Shown here in pieces: positions 1 through 10,069 of a stretch of DNA of 64,000 bases. Under the pieces are notes generated by a model. It had not been told where the DNA came from. It was given only the letters and a program-made list of their open reading frames with translations, and ran no database searches. Each line of letters opens with the position of its first letter. Positions within the stretch are counted from its first letter, which is position 1. Source of the stretch: Streptomyces albospinus (GTDB taxonomy: Bacteria; Actinomycetota; Actinomycetes; Streptomycetales; Streptomycetaceae); the NCBI RefSeq assembly GCF_014648695.1, contig NZ_BMRP01000002.1, positions 291,693-355,692 of the forward strand, written 5' to 3'. The position numbers and the translations under genes are program-made.

Positions 1-50
1 CGCCCGTATCCGGCCCCGGGCGGGGCCAGCTCGGCTCGTGTCAGCTCAGC

Positions 51-974
51 TCAGCTCAGCTGGGACTGCACCTGTGCGGAGATCAGTTCCAGGTGGTCCA
101 GGTCGTCGAGGTCCAGCATTTGCAGGTAGACGCGGGACGAGCCGATGGCGGTGTAATGGCCGATCTTGTCGACGACCTCGGCGGGCGTGCCCGCGAGGCC
201 GTTGGCCTTCAGTTCGTCCACGTCCCGGCCGATGGCCGCGGCCCGCCGTGCCACCTCGGCGTCGTTCTTGCCGACACAGGCCACGAGGGCGGTGGAGTAC
301 ACCAGGTCGTCTCCCCTGCGCCCGGCGGCTTCGGCAGCCGCCCGCACCCGTCCGAACTGGCGCTCACTGTCTTCGAGCGAGGCGAAGGGAATGTTGAACT
401 CATCGGCGTACTGCGCCGCGAGCCGCGGGGTACGCGTCGCACCGTGTCCGCCGACCAGTACCGGTACCTTGTGCTGGGCGGGCTTGGGCAGTGCGGGCGA
501 CTTCTCCAACTGGTAGTACCTGCCGTCGTAAGAGAACTCCTGTCCTGTTTCGGTGGCCCACAGGCCGGTGACAATCGCCAGTTGTTCTTCCAGCCGAGCG
601 AACTTCGCCTTGGGGAACGGGATGCCGTACGCCCGGTGCTCCTCCTCGAACCACCCAGCGCCGAGGCCGAGTTCAACCCGTCCGCCGGACATCTGGTCGA
701 CCTGGGCCACCTGGATGGCCAGCACGCCCGGCAGCCGGAAGGTGCCGGCGGTCATGAGCGTGCCGAGGCGGATGCGCTTGGTCTCACGGGCCAGGCCGGC
801 CAGGGTGATCCAGGCATCCGTCGGGCCGGGCAGTCCGTCGGCGTTCCCCATCCGCAGGTAGTGGTCGGAGCGGAAGAACGCGTCGAACCCGAGGTCCTCG
901 GTGGCCTTGGCGACAGTGAGAAGGGTGTCGTAGGAAGCGCCTTGCTGGGGTTCGGTGAAGATTCGTAGGTCCAT
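51..974 (-). CDS. LLM-class F420-dependent oxidoreductase
   Basis: A luciferase-like (LLM) TIM-barrel oxidoreductase of about 307 residues, probably using F420 or FMN; the substrate cannot be told. The N-terminus has the family's short beta-strand followed by a 'DAFFRSDHYLRMG' segment, then 'RIRLGTLMTAGTFR' and 'GRVELGLGAGWFEEEH', which are hallmark barrel segments of the TIGR03621-like subgroup. I chose the ATG at 974 because AGGA lies 7 nt upstream; a GTG 15 nt earlier has no Shine-Dalgarno sequence. The gene stands alone, with no same-strand partner close by. The family assignment is firm and the cofactor is inferred from family. Confidence 0.88.
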   Translation of the reverse strand: MDLRIFTEPQQGASYDTLLTVAKATEDLGFDAFFRSDHYLRMGNADGLPGPTDAWITLAGLARETKRIRLGTLMTAGTFRLPGVLAIQVAQVDQMSGGRVELGLGAGWFEEEHRAYGIPFPKAKFARLEEQLAIVTGLWATETGQEFSYDGRYYQLEKSPALPKPAQHKVPVLVGGHGATRTPRLAAQYADEFNIPFASLEDSERQFGRVRAAAEAAGRRGDDLVYSTALVACVGKNDAEVARRAAAIGRDVDELKANGLAGTPAEVVDKIGHYTAIGSSRVYLQMLDLDDLDHLELISAQVQSQLS

Positions 975-1550
975 ACCTCCATCCTGCACGCTGAGCGGCG
1001 GGCCAACCGCCGGGGCGTGTCAAAGCACCAGGTCGGGTCATGCGGGTGTGTGTAGTGCGTTCATCGGTGTGAGTCGTGAGTGCCAGTCACGTGTGCCGTT
1101 CGGCGGGTGGCTTGCGCGACGGGGCGGGAGCCCGTCTGCCGCGGCGCGATCGCTGAATCCGCGTGATGCGGGACGCCGGGGGACGGCCCCAGCTCGTGGT
1201 CCGGCGGTGGGCGCGAAGGCGACGGCGGTGGGAGTGGGAGTGGCACTGTTGGGTGCCGGCACCGGGGCCGGCGGATGAAGTGGCGCCCGCGAGGCCGGCA
1301 GTTGAGGTGGTGGATCGACACCGTCGAGACCGTGAGGACGGTGGAGATCATGAGGACGGTAGAGGCCATGGGGATGGCCGGGGATTCGGGAGAAAGTGCG
1401 GGCGCGGATCTGGGCGTGGCCGGACCGGGTCACGGATGGGCGTGCCGCTGCCCGGGGCGTGCCGTGTTGACGTGGTCGGCCCGCGTGGTCGGGCCAGGAT
1501 GAGCCTACGTCTGCCGGGGGCGGCCGGCCGGTGAATGATTCTCCCCTCCG
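975..1550. other. Intergenic region, no supportable gene
   Basis: A stretch of 576 bases between two minus-strand genes. Every open frame is proline/arginine-rich and looks like frame shadow. A short imperfect direct repeat (ATGAGGACGGT-like units around 1349-1365) is the only structure seen. Confidence 0.5.
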
Positions 1551-2006
1551 TCAGGCAAGGTTACGGTCGCGCACCTCCAGCTTCTCGAGTATTCCGGCGA
1601 CGTGGTCCCTGGATTCGTCGGCGGTGTCCATGGCTTCCACGCAGGTCCAGTACATGCCCTCCTCGTCTGCCGAGATCACTACTGCCACCAGCGCTTCGCA
1701 TACCTCTCGTAGCAGTTGGCACAGGCCGGTTAAAGCCGCCTTGACGTCACGTATTTCGGTCAGTTGAGCTGCCCTGAGCCCGCCGGTGGTCGCTGTCGAG
1801 CACAGCAGTCCCCCGCTGAACCGCCCGCCCGCATCGCCCAGCCCTCGGGCTCTCGACCGCACTTCGTACGGCCCGAATATCGCGAGATGGCTGCCTATCG
1901 CTTCCGCCAAGGCTTGCGCCTGCCACGCCTCGACGATCACGTCATGGACCGAGTTCGCCTGCGCCAGGTCGCGGCGGCTGGCCGCGATGATCCGCACCGC
2001 GTCCAT
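1551..2006 (-). CDS. DUF6099 family protein
   Basis: A 151-residue protein matching the Streptomyces DUF6099 family from memory of its opening ('MDAVRIIAASRRDLAQ') and the 'AWQAQALAEAIGSHLA' segment. It is alpha-helical and soluble, with no signal peptide or known catalytic motif, and its function is unknown. The ATG at 2006 follows an AGGAGGGGG Shine-Dalgarno sequence, so the 11 residues read through upstream of it are unlikely to be translated. The AT-richer 100 bases upstream probably carry its promoter. Confidence 0.75.
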   Translation of the reverse strand: MDAVRIIAASRRDLAQANSVHDVIVEAWQAQALAEAIGSHLAIFGPYEVRSRARGLGDAGGRFSGGLLCSTATTGGLRAAQLTEIRDVKAALTGLCQLLREVCEALVAVVISADEEGMYWTCVEAMDTADESRDHVAGILEKLEVRDRNLA

Positions 2007-2534
2007 CTGCCCCCTCCTTCCTTCTTCCTTCGCTTGCACCCCGCACTCCTTCCACTACCCAGAGTGAGGGCTAACAGGCAAAAAAGCCAGGGGAATTCGC
2101 AAATCTGTGGACAACCAAGGCGATGTGGAAAGATCGATAACTCCGTAGAGTGACGACAGGCGGTTTGAGTGCGGTCATGACGCGGCCTTGGCTCCACTTC
2201 GTCCGCTTCGCTCCCCCGCGCGTCACTCAACGCCCGTTCCCCTCACGGCTCGAAGCGCGCCACGTGTGACTCACAGGACGCTCCTGCCGCGCCGGTCACC
2301 ATGATCCCGTCGGCTGCCTTCCGGCACGCGGCAGCTCGCTGTGCGGGCAACGAATCAAGCCGTGCGGATCATGGTGAACCGTGCGGATCAGGGTCGGGCA
2401 ATCCCGCCCCGTAGCGTCGTCCGGCAGCGGCGGACACCGCACGGCGCGGTGCCGGGAGCGGGGCGACGGTGCACAAACCAGAGGGGCGGAGCCGCTGCCC
2501 CGCCCCGGCCGGCGGCCCACCCGCCCGCGTCCTG
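2007..2534. other. Intergenic region with AT-richer promoter segment
   Basis: A stretch of 528 bases without a convincing gene. The part at 2065-2160 is clearly richer in A/T than its surroundings and likely carries the promoter of the DUF6099 gene. At 2361-2393 a 14-base element (CGTGCGGATCAKGG) occurs twice, 19 bp apart. A perfect DnaA-box 9-mer is annotated separately. Confidence 0.5.
2106..2114 (-). promoter_or_regulatory. DnaA-box-like 9-mer TTGTCCACA
   Basis: A perfect match on the minus strand to the Streptomyces DnaA-box consensus. A weaker match (CTTTCCACA) lies nearby around 2123-2131. It sits about 100 bp upstream of the DUF6099 start. A single box is not an origin, and its function is unproven. 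Confidence 0.3.
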
Positions 2535-2891
2535 CTACTCGGCATCCCGCGGCCGGTCCGGCGGGGCCTGGCGGACCGCCGGGAAACGCGTCTCGTTGCG
2601 CTCGATCTTCGCGGCCAGCGCGGTCAGCGCGTCGATGCCGAGCGCCTGGCAGAACTGGAGCAGATAGGCCAGGACATCCGCGACCTCGTCCTCGACCCGG
2701 GCCGCCGCCTTCGGGTCGGACATCACCTTCGCCGATTCCTCCGGCGTCAACCACTGGAAGATCTCGACCAGTTCCGCGGCCTCGACACTGAGCGCCGCGG
2801 CCAGGTTCTTGGGCGTGTGGTACTGCTGCCAGTCACGGGCCGCCGCGAATTCGGCCAGGCGCCGTTGCAGGGCATGAAGATCCTCGCTCAT
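2535..2891 (-). CDS. MazG-like nucleotide pyrophosphohydrolase
   Basis: A small all-alpha MazG/dCTPase-type NTP pyrophosphohydrolase of 118 residues. The metal-binding pattern is visible: 'VEAAELVEIFQW' (ExxE) followed by 'VEDEVADVLAYLLQF' (ExxD). This family hydrolyses (d)NTPs to the monophosphate and PPi; the exact substrate is unknown. The ATG at 2891 overlaps the stop of the upstream AAA ATPase gene by 4 bases (ATGA), so the two are probably translationally coupled. The length is normal for single-domain MazG-like proteins. Confidence 0.85.
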   Translation of the reverse strand: MSEDLHALQRRLAEFAAARDWQQYHTPKNLAAALSVEAAELVEIFQWLTPEESAKVMSDPKAAARVEDEVADVLAYLLQFCQALGIDALTALAAKIERNETRFPAVRQAPPDRPRDAE

Positions 2892-4303
2892 ACCCCTAGG
2901 TGTAGCACCTGTACACCGGGCAGCCCTTCGGCGACCGTCGGATCCCGTACCGTCCCCAGGAGCCGGACGTGGCCGCGGTCGGCCATCCGTACGGCCAGCG
3001 ACACCAGCTCGCGGGCCTGTCTGCGGTCCATGCAGCGGTCCATTCCGTCCGCCATCACCGTCATCTGCTGCTGCGCCGACGGGATCTCCCCCACCGGATC
3101 CATGGCGAGCACCCCGGGGCCGGTGAGGAGGACCAGCGCCAGCGCGAGAAAGCGCAGTTCGCCGTCGCCCAGTTGCTCGACGGGCATCTCGCCGAGGGCG
3201 CCGCGGTCGAGGACGGCCTGTAGGGCGTGCGGCCCCTGCGGCGGCTGCCCGGTCGGGGTGTCCGCTGCCGCGCCGTTTCCGGCGACTGCCTGCGCTGCGG
3301 TGGTGTCGGCCGGTGCGGGGCCGGGCTGACGGGGTACCGCGCGCAGTCCGTCGACGGGTCCGGAGCAGGCTTCCCGTACGGCCGCGACCAGGACGGCATG
3401 CCGGCGGGCGCATTCGCGGCTCGTACGGTCGAGGACCGTGGAGAGGTTGTCGCAGGACGACCGCAACCTTCCTTCGTCGCGCTCCGCGTCGGCGTCGCGG
3501 CTCCAGCCGCTGGCGTCGCGACCACTGCGGACGGCTTTGCGTCCGCGCGTGCTCGTCGGCCCGCCGGAACCTGCCGGCCCGCCGGATTTCCTCGACCGGG
3601 CCGAGGTACCCGCGCGTGATCCGCCACCGCGTCCGGCGCCACCCCCACCTGACGGGCCGTCCGCACCCACCGCCGGCCCCCGCATGGCCTCCGGTCGCGG
3701 ATCGCACACAAAGGCTGAACGCAGCGCGACCACGACTTGTTCCGCCGCTGCCAGGACCAGTCGCTGGCCGGCCGTTTTACCCGCGACGCGCAGCGGGAGC
3801 AGTGAGGTGCCGAGCCGGTCGTCGGGGAGTGGGGCGCGGGTCACGGGGGTGGCGCCGGCGGTGTGCCAGGCGGCCTGGACGGCGGGGCGGGTGGGGTCGG
3901 CGAGGGCGGTGGTGAGGAGCGTCTCACCGCCGCCGATCAACCGCTCGCCCACGATGCGGAGTTCGGGTTCGGCCTGTACGGCGAGGTCGAGCTGGACGAG
4001 GCCGACCGGGCCGTCGACGGTGCAGCCGATGCGGAATCCGCGCCGCCCTTGCTCGTCGGGGCGTGCGCCCGCCGGGACGCATGCGGTCGCTCCGCCCGCC
4101 ACCACCCCGACGGCTCGTGCCAGCGGTTCGCCGCTGCCGAGCCGGGCGAGGATCTCGTACGCCTGAAGCGCACTGGACTTGCCGCTTCCGCTTTCGCCGC
4201 TGAGCAGCGTCAGCGGACCGAGCGGCAGGTTGACGCCGCGATGGGCCTTGAAGGCGGACAGCCGTAATTCGGTGACCGCCGGTCGTGCACTGTCAGTGTC
4301 CAT
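2888..4303 (-). CDS. AAA family ATPase (SMC/RecF-like)
   Basis: A 471-residue ATPase of the AAA_21/RecF-like type. The Walker A motif is 'LLSGESGSGKSSAL' (about residues 33-46), and a C-terminal signature 'LGDGELRFLALAL' is followed by a Walker B-like 'GPGVLAMDP'. The middle (about residues 205-260) is a Gly/Ser/Arg-rich low-complexity stretch in place of the coiled coil of SMC-like proteins. It is followed by the MazG-like gene with a 4-base overlap, suggesting a shared operon of nucleotide or DNA metabolism. The biological role is not known. Confidence 0.8.
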   Translation of the reverse strand: MDTDSARPAVTELRLSAFKAHRGVNLPLGPLTLLSGESGSGKSSALQAYEILARLGSGEPLARAVGVVAGGATACVPAGARPDEQGRRGFRIGCTVDGPVGLVQLDLAVQAEPELRIVGERLIGGGETLLTTALADPTRPAVQAAWHTAGATPVTRAPLPDDRLGTSLLPLRVAGKTAGQRLVLAAAEQVVVALRSAFVCDPRPEAMRGPAVGADGPSGGGGAGRGGGSRAGTSARSRKSGGPAGSGGPTSTRGRKAVRSGRDASGWSRDADAERDEGRLRSSCDNLSTVLDRTSRECARRHAVLVAAVREACSGPVDGLRAVPRQPGPAPADTTAAQAVAGNGAAADTPTGQPPQGPHALQAVLDRGALGEMPVEQLGDGELRFLALALVLLTGPGVLAMDPVGEIPSAQQQMTVMADGMDRCMDRRQARELVSLAVRMADRGHVRLLGTVRDPTVAEGLPGVQVLHLGV

Positions 4304-4358
4304 ACATGGACGCTATGCAGTCACCCGACCGGAGAACCGTTACACCCAACTGCTCTTC

Positions 4359-4748
4359 CTACGAACGGGGGAAGGCGCCCGTTGCCGGTTCCGCGACCTC
4401 GGTGCCGACGGGCGCCAGCAGGAACACATTGGTGTCGACGCGGTGCATGCCGCTGCCCAGCCCGAAGACGACTCCACTGGAGAAGTCCAGGATGCGTTTG
4501 GCGACGTCGGCGTCGGCGCTGCTGAGGTCGAGGAGCACCGGGAGTTGCGCCATCAGGTATTCGGCGACCTCGCGGGCATCCGCGAAGGTCTGGACGCGGA
4601 TGACGATGAACCGCCGCGCCTCTTCTGCCGGTTCGTCTTCCGGGAGGGCGCGGTGGTCGGGCCAGGAAGGCCACTCGCTGCTGCTGCGAAGCGGTACGAC
4701 CTCGGCGAGCCCTTCCCACTGCTCGTCGGTGGCATCGGGGCCGTTCAC
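4359..4748 (-). CDS. SepF-like cell-division protein (paralogue)
   Basis: A 129-residue protein whose residues about 45-120 match the SepF core. Visible pieces are the first strand 'RFIVIRVQTFADAREVAEYL', the central 'LPVLLDLSSADADVAKRILD' and the terminal 'HRVDTNVFLLAP'. SepF anchors FtsZ to the membrane; Streptomyces carry extra SepF-like proteins besides the one in the division cluster, and this stand-alone copy fits that class. The acidic N-terminus lacks an obvious amphipathic membrane helix. GTG at 4748 is preceded by GAGGTGAT, a good Shine-Dalgarno sequence. Confidence 0.82.
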   Translation of the reverse strand: MNGPDATDEQWEGLAEVVPLRSSSEWPSWPDHRALPEDEPAEEARRFIVIRVQTFADAREVAEYLMAQLPVLLDLSSADADVAKRILDFSSGVVFGLGSGMHRVDTNVFLLAPVGTEVAEPATGAFPRS

Positions 4749-5136
4749 CGAATCACCTCATCCAGAGGGGCGCTGGCTATCTGCGGTGTCTGCATCGCAC
4801 AATTCTAGAGATAAACCTACAAATCTTGGCGGATGCGACACACGTGGCGCCGCAACCCCTCCCATCCTGCACCATGGCCCCTGACCAGTGCAGACACCCT
4901 GGGAAGATATCCTGCGTCGAGTTTCTGTGTGCCTGTTCATCCTCTCTTGTGACGGAGGCGGTTCCACCACAAGCCCCGAACCTCCCGGCCGTCGGCTGCG
5001 TGGCCTTCGTGGTCTGCGCAAACCCTCCAGGAACCGGCCCGCGGCACCCTCGCCACCGGGGCCGCTGCCGTACCCGATGCCCCGGAGCCGTCCGCCGAGG
5101 CCCCCAACAGCGTCATCAGTGCGGCCCCGTACCGGA
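4749..5136. other. Intergenic region upstream of sepF-like gene
   Basis: About 390 bases between the divergent SepF-like gene and the corA remnant. An AT-rich segment at 4796-4830 is a likely promoter zone for the minus-strand SepF-like gene. At 5129-5164 a 17-base unit (GTACCGGAACGGACGGC) is repeated with a 19-bp period, just inside the broken 5' part of the corA remnant. Confidence 0.45.
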
Positions 5137-5595
5137 ACGGACGGCCTGTACCGGAACGGACGGCATGTCAGCAGTCATGGCACGCTCACCGACACCGTCC
5201 GGCAGTTGCGTGCCACCCCGGACTCACCGGCGTGGATCGACCGGCACCGCCCCACCCCCGCCGAACTGGGCACCCTTTCCTCGGAGTTCGACCTCCATTC
5301 GCTAGCGCTGGAGTACGCGCTGGAGGCCCATCAGCGGCCCGAACTGGAGCGTTACGGCGGCTCCCTCTTCGTCGTGCGGCGCGCGGCACGCTGTCTGGAC
5401 GACGCAGAAGAGGTGGACTTCGGCGAGCCGCATGCTTCATGGGCCGCGACTTCGTGATCACCGTGCGGCACGGCGGCGCGCCCGACCTCTCCGTCGTCCG
5501 GCGCCGCACGGAGGACAGTCCGGAACCGCTCGAGCGCGGCCCCGCGGCGGTGCACTACGCGATTCTCGACGCGGTGGTCGACGGGTATGCAGCGT
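5137..5595 (+). pseudogene. Frameshifted, truncated corA-type Mg2+ transporter remnant
   Basis: Two different frames together encode the N-terminal cytoplasmic domain of a CorA-like Mg2+/Co2+ channel. The first frame gives 'LALEYALEAHQRPELERYGG' up to 'EEVDFGE'. After a one-base deletion between about 5427 and 5436 the second frame continues 'FMGRDFVITVRHGG' to 'ILDAVVDGYA'. The C-terminal helix, both membrane segments and the GMN motif are absent, so no channel can be made. A 19-bp tandem duplication at 5129-5164 lies at the 5' end. The sequence signature is clear and the breakpoints are approximate. Confidence 0.8.
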
Positions 5596-6624
5596 TCGGA
5601 CCGCACGTGCCATTCAGTCCGCCCGGCAGGACGTTTCCGCAGGGCAGCGGCATTGTCAGTGGTGCGCCGTACCGTAGTTCCATGACTACTGATCGTGACG
5701 ACACCGCGGGGCGTTCCCGGAGCAGGCGGGTGCGGGCGGGGCCCGGCCCGCCGTGCGGAGCCCTCCCGTCGACCCGCCGGGCGCTGACGGGCGAGAGCGC
5801 CTCAGCGTGCCAGACGACCGAGGAGAGAGGAGGCTGCGGCGATGCCGAGGACCGCGGCGCCGGTGAGAACGGCGAAGTCCAGGCCCAGATGCGAGGGGGT
5901 GCCCAGGAGAAGTCCGCGGAGCGCGTCGACCTGATAGCTGAGGGGGTTGCCCTTGCTCACCGCCTGGAGCCAGCCCGGCATGACTGCCACCGGATAGAGG
6001 GCGTTGGAGGCGAAGAAGAGCGGCATGGTGATGGCTTGGCCTATACCCATCAGGCGGTCGCGGGTCAGCACGATTCCGGCGATCGTCATCGACAGACAGG
6101 AGAAGAACGCCGAGCCGAGGATCACGGCGACGACCACGCCCAGCAGGCGCAACGGGTTCCACGTCATGGCCACACCGAGCAGTGCGGCGATGACGATCAC
6201 CACGACGGCCTGGAGCAGCGCTTTCACCCCGGCGGCGAACGCCTTGCCCGCAATCAGGGCGGACCGCGGAGTCGGTGTGACCAGCAGCTTGGTGAGGATG
6301 CCGGCGTCCCGCTCCCAGATGATCATGATGCCGTAGAAGATCGCGATGAACATGGCCGACTGGGCGATGATCCCGGGCGCCAGATAGTCGATGTAGGGGG
6401 TGCCGCCGGTGGGGATGGCCTTGATACGGGTGAAGGTCTCGCCGAAGATCAGGAGCCAGAGGGCGGGCTGGACGGCCCGGGTGTACAGCTCTGTCCGGTC
6501 GTGACGCAGCTTCTGAAGCTCGACCATGCACATCGCGACGACCCTGGCGGGCAGTACCCGCCAGCCTGTACGGGCGCGTGGTGGAAGCAGCAACAGGTCC
6601 AAGTGGCCTGCGGCAGCGGTGGGT

Positions 6625-7745
<1,121 letters not shown>

Positions 7746-7749
<4 letters not shown>

Positions 7750-8201
7750 GGTCCCTCCGTCTCCTCGTGCAGGTTGTCGGCGAGCCGGCGCAGGGCCGGA
7801 AGGGCGGCGGCCAGTGCCGCCTGGTCGGCCTCGGCTAGCCGGGCGACCTGTTCGCGTACGAGGGCGCTGCGGCGGGTCTCCCAGTCGTGCAGCCGCGCCC
7901 GGGCTTCCGGGGTCGGGAACAGCAGGGCCGATCGCCGGTCGCCGGGGTCGGTCTCCCGGCGGAGGTAGCCGGTTCGGCTGAGCTGGTTGACCAGGGTGGA
8001 GACCGAGTTGCCCGCGAGATAGAGCTCCTTCGCGGCGGCGGAGACCCGGATACCGGGCTGGGAGGCGACGAGCCGCAGAAGTTCGACCTGCGCGCCGCGC
8101 AGTCTGGGGGCGGTCAGGCCGTGGCGTAGCCGCCGGCGGATCAGCCGCTGGATTCCGGCCAGTACGTCGGCCAGCGAATCGGGGAAGTCCCCTGTGGCCA
8201 C
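7746..8201 (-). CDS. MarR family transcriptional regulator
   Basis: A winged-helix regulator of 151 residues. The recognition region reads 'SAAAKELYLAGNSVSTLVNQ' and the wing 'GYLRRETDPGDRRSALL', both diagnostic of MarR. It heads the MarR-ATPase-permease operon (4-base ATGA overlap with the next gene), so it probably represses the exporter and is released by an exported compound. A near-palindromic site at 8212-8230, just upstream of its start, is a good candidate operator. Confidence 0.9.
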
Positions 8202-8211
8202 GCCGTAATTT

Positions 8212-8230
8212 TAGCTCTGAGTGAGAGATA
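8212..8230. promoter_or_regulatory. Candidate MarR operator
   Basis: An inverted repeat TAGCTCT-N5-AGAGATA (6 of 7 arm positions pair) lies 11 bp upstream of the MarR start codon, in an AT-richer stretch. The position suits autoregulation of the exporter operon. Confidence 0.45.
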
Positions 8231-8537
8231 GGGACCAGGTGAGGAGCAGGACCGGACGAGGAGCGGGGCGGGGCGCGATCCGGGGCGGGGCGGGATGTGC
8301 GGCGGGGCGGGATGCTCGGCAGGCGGCCGGTCGGCGCCCAGGCTCGATGTGCGCGGGACGCGACCACGAGTGAGGTGCCGCCGGGGCAGTTCCCGCCGGG
8401 GCAGTTCCCGGCAGGGCAGTGCCCGGCGGGGCGGTTCCGGCCCGTCGGAAGGCTGGGCGTGGTGATGTTGGGCGTAGCGGCACTGATGCCGGACGGCCGG
8501 TAGGACGGCTGACGGGTAGTCGGTAGTGTGACGCCAC
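8231..8537. other. Divergent intergenic region with 15-bp tandem repeats
   Basis: The region between the MarR operon and the plus-strand hypothetical gene. It is dominated by G-rich degenerate repeats; four adjacent 15-base units of the form GCCGGGGCAGTTCCC occupy 8380-8439, with the first two identical. No gene is supported. Confidence 0.55.
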
Positions 8538-9071
8538 GTGGGTGACAGCACGGTATGGACTCTGGCGATCGCGGCGGTGACCGGCGGTACTGCGGTACTG
8601 GCCAGTTGGGTGACGAGCCGGGGGAGCGCGCGGGCCGCCCGGATCCAGGCGGAGACCGCCGCGCGATCGCAGCGGGCGGAGCGGCTGCGCGAGAGCCGAC
8701 GCACCGCGTATCTGGACCTGATCGAACAGGCCCATCGGATGGGCGAGTTGTACTGGGACATCTCCGCGAAGCTTCGGCTTCCCGCCTCGGACGAACGTTC
8801 TCGTGGGCTCGATGAGCTGCACGACTTGGAGGTCGCCGAGTACGCGAAGATCCGGCGCTGCGCGCGGGTGGTGGAACTGGAGGGTCCGCCCTCGGCCGCG
8901 GCTGCGGCGCTCGCTCTACAGAAGGCGACCGGGCCCTTCTACGAGGCGCTCAAGTGCGGCATGACCGACGGCGCCGACTGCCGCGAGGAGTTCGATGCCG
9001 CCTACACCCCGTTCTGGGCGGCTCTGGAGCGTTTCGTGCACGCCGCGCGGGGCGCACACCAGACGGGCTGA
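8538..9071 (+). CDS. Hypothetical membrane-anchored protein
   Basis: A 177-residue protein with an N-terminal hydrophobic helix (about residues 5-25, 'VWTLAIAAVTGGTAVLASWV') followed by a charged, helical, probably cytoplasmic domain rich in Arg/Glu ('RSQRAERLRESRRTAYLDLI'). Such one-span proteins are common in Streptomyces; I recognise no catalytic motif. The start is a GTG, with no strong Shine-Dalgarno sequence visible. The codon pattern is strongly GC3-biased, which supports real coding. It faces away from the MarR operon. Confidence 0.7.
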   Translation: MGDSTVWTLAIAAVTGGTAVLASWVTSRGSARAARIQAETAARSQRAERLRESRRTAYLDLIEQAHRMGELYWDISAKLRLPASDERSRGLDELHDLEVAEYAKIRRCARVVELEGPPSAAAAALALQKATGPFYEALKCGMTDGADCREEFDAAYTPFWAALERFVHAARGAHQTG

Positions 9072-9366
9072 GGGCCACCGCAGCGGCCGGCCGCGGCTGA
9101 GCCGGGGCCGGGCGGGGCGGGGCGACGGGCGCTACCCGGATCCGAAGCCGAGTAGCCGAGCCGTGTGCCGCGGAAACCCGCGCCCGGTCGGCCGTTTCCT
9201 GAGTGCTTGCGGCAGGTCGTTCTCCGCACCGTCCGACTGTCCGGCCGTCTCTCCGGCCGTCTCTCCGGCCGTTCCGCTCCTCGGTGCCCCGCCGGGAGGG
9301 GCCGTCGGACCTGTCAGAAGCGTAGGACCTGTCAGACGCGTGGCTGACGTGCCGGCCAGGTCGGCC
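9072..9366. other. Convergent intergenic region with short tandem repeats
   Basis: It lies between two convergent genes. A 12-base unit TCCGGCCGTCTC is repeated three times (9240-9275), and GGACCTGTCAGA occurs twice with an 18-bp period (9307-9336). No clear long terminator hairpin was found. Confidence 0.5.
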
Positions 9367-9966
9367 TCAGCCGTTCTGTGCGCGCCGGCGCGCACGGTAG
9401 GCGCGGAGGTTGGCCGCGTTACCGCAGCTCTTCACGTCGTGCCACACGCCGCTGTTGTTCCGTGAGCGGTCGTAGAACGCCACCCGGCAACGGAGGTTGC
9501 GGCAGGTCTTGAGGCGGCGCCGGGTGTCGGCCTGCTGCCCCTCGAAGGCGGCGGCGAGCGCCAGCGAGGCCAGCCGACGCCACCCGGTCCCGCGCGGCTC
9601 CAGCCGCACCCTGCCGTCCTCCACCAGTTGCAGCGCGGCGGTCACGGAGTGCAGTACGGGCGCGAGCACCCCCGGCCCGGACACCGCGTCCTGCGCTTTG
9701 GCCGTGGCTTCCTGGAGGTCGTGGCGGAAGGCTCGCAGTTCCTCCAGCCCGTCGGCGTCCAGCACTACCTGGGGCGCCCGCTGCCCGGTGACCGCCGCCC
9801 ACTGCGCCGTTGCCTCATCGGCCCACGCCTGAGCCTCAACGACGCCGGCGAGCAGATCGGGAAACCGCGAGGCGCCCGCGGCAACGGTGTTGAGCAGATC
9901 CTGTACGAGACCGAGGCCGCCAGGAGCGGGGTCCAGGCCGTACCGGACGGTCGCTGACCAGGCCAT
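9367..9966 (-). CDS. CGNR zinc-finger domain protein (ABATE-type)
   Basis: A 199-residue putative transcriptional regulator. The C-terminus carries the CGNR zinc finger: 'LKTCRNLRCRVAFYDRSR' followed by 'SCGNAANLRAYRARRR', supplying the four cysteines and the basic helix. The N-terminal part 'LGLVQDLLNTV' resembles the ABATE ligand-sensing domain ('DFLNT' region). The family is common in actinobacteria and usually acts as a stress or ligand-responsive regulator; no target is evident here. Neighbours are convergent on the left and a pseudogene on the right. Confidence 0.88.
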   Translation of the reverse strand: MAWSATVRYGLDPAPGGLGLVQDLLNTVAAGASRFPDLLAGVVEAQAWADEATAQWAAVTGQRAPQVVLDADGLEELRAFRHDLQEATAKAQDAVSGPGVLAPVLHSVTAALQLVEDGRVRLEPRGTGWRRLASLALAAAFEGQQADTRRRLKTCRNLRCRVAFYDRSRNNSGVWHDVKSCGNAANLRAYRARRRAQNG

Positions 9967-10069
9967 CGTGGATCACGCCTCCTGTGGGAGCCGGCGTACG
10001 ACTGGGGTACACCCCTCGGGGGCGGCTCATCTTCGCACAGCCGCCGTTGTCAAGGGCCAGGGCGGCGGC

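Noticed and set aside
1..60. AGCTC tandem run at the left edge as a possible attachment site
   Set aside because: A short 5-bp microsatellite beside the stop codon of the first gene; no tRNA or integrase near it.
1038..1433. 131-codon minus-strand ORF in the first intergenic gap
   Set aside because: Pro/His/Arg-rich, built on short DNA repeats, with no domain.
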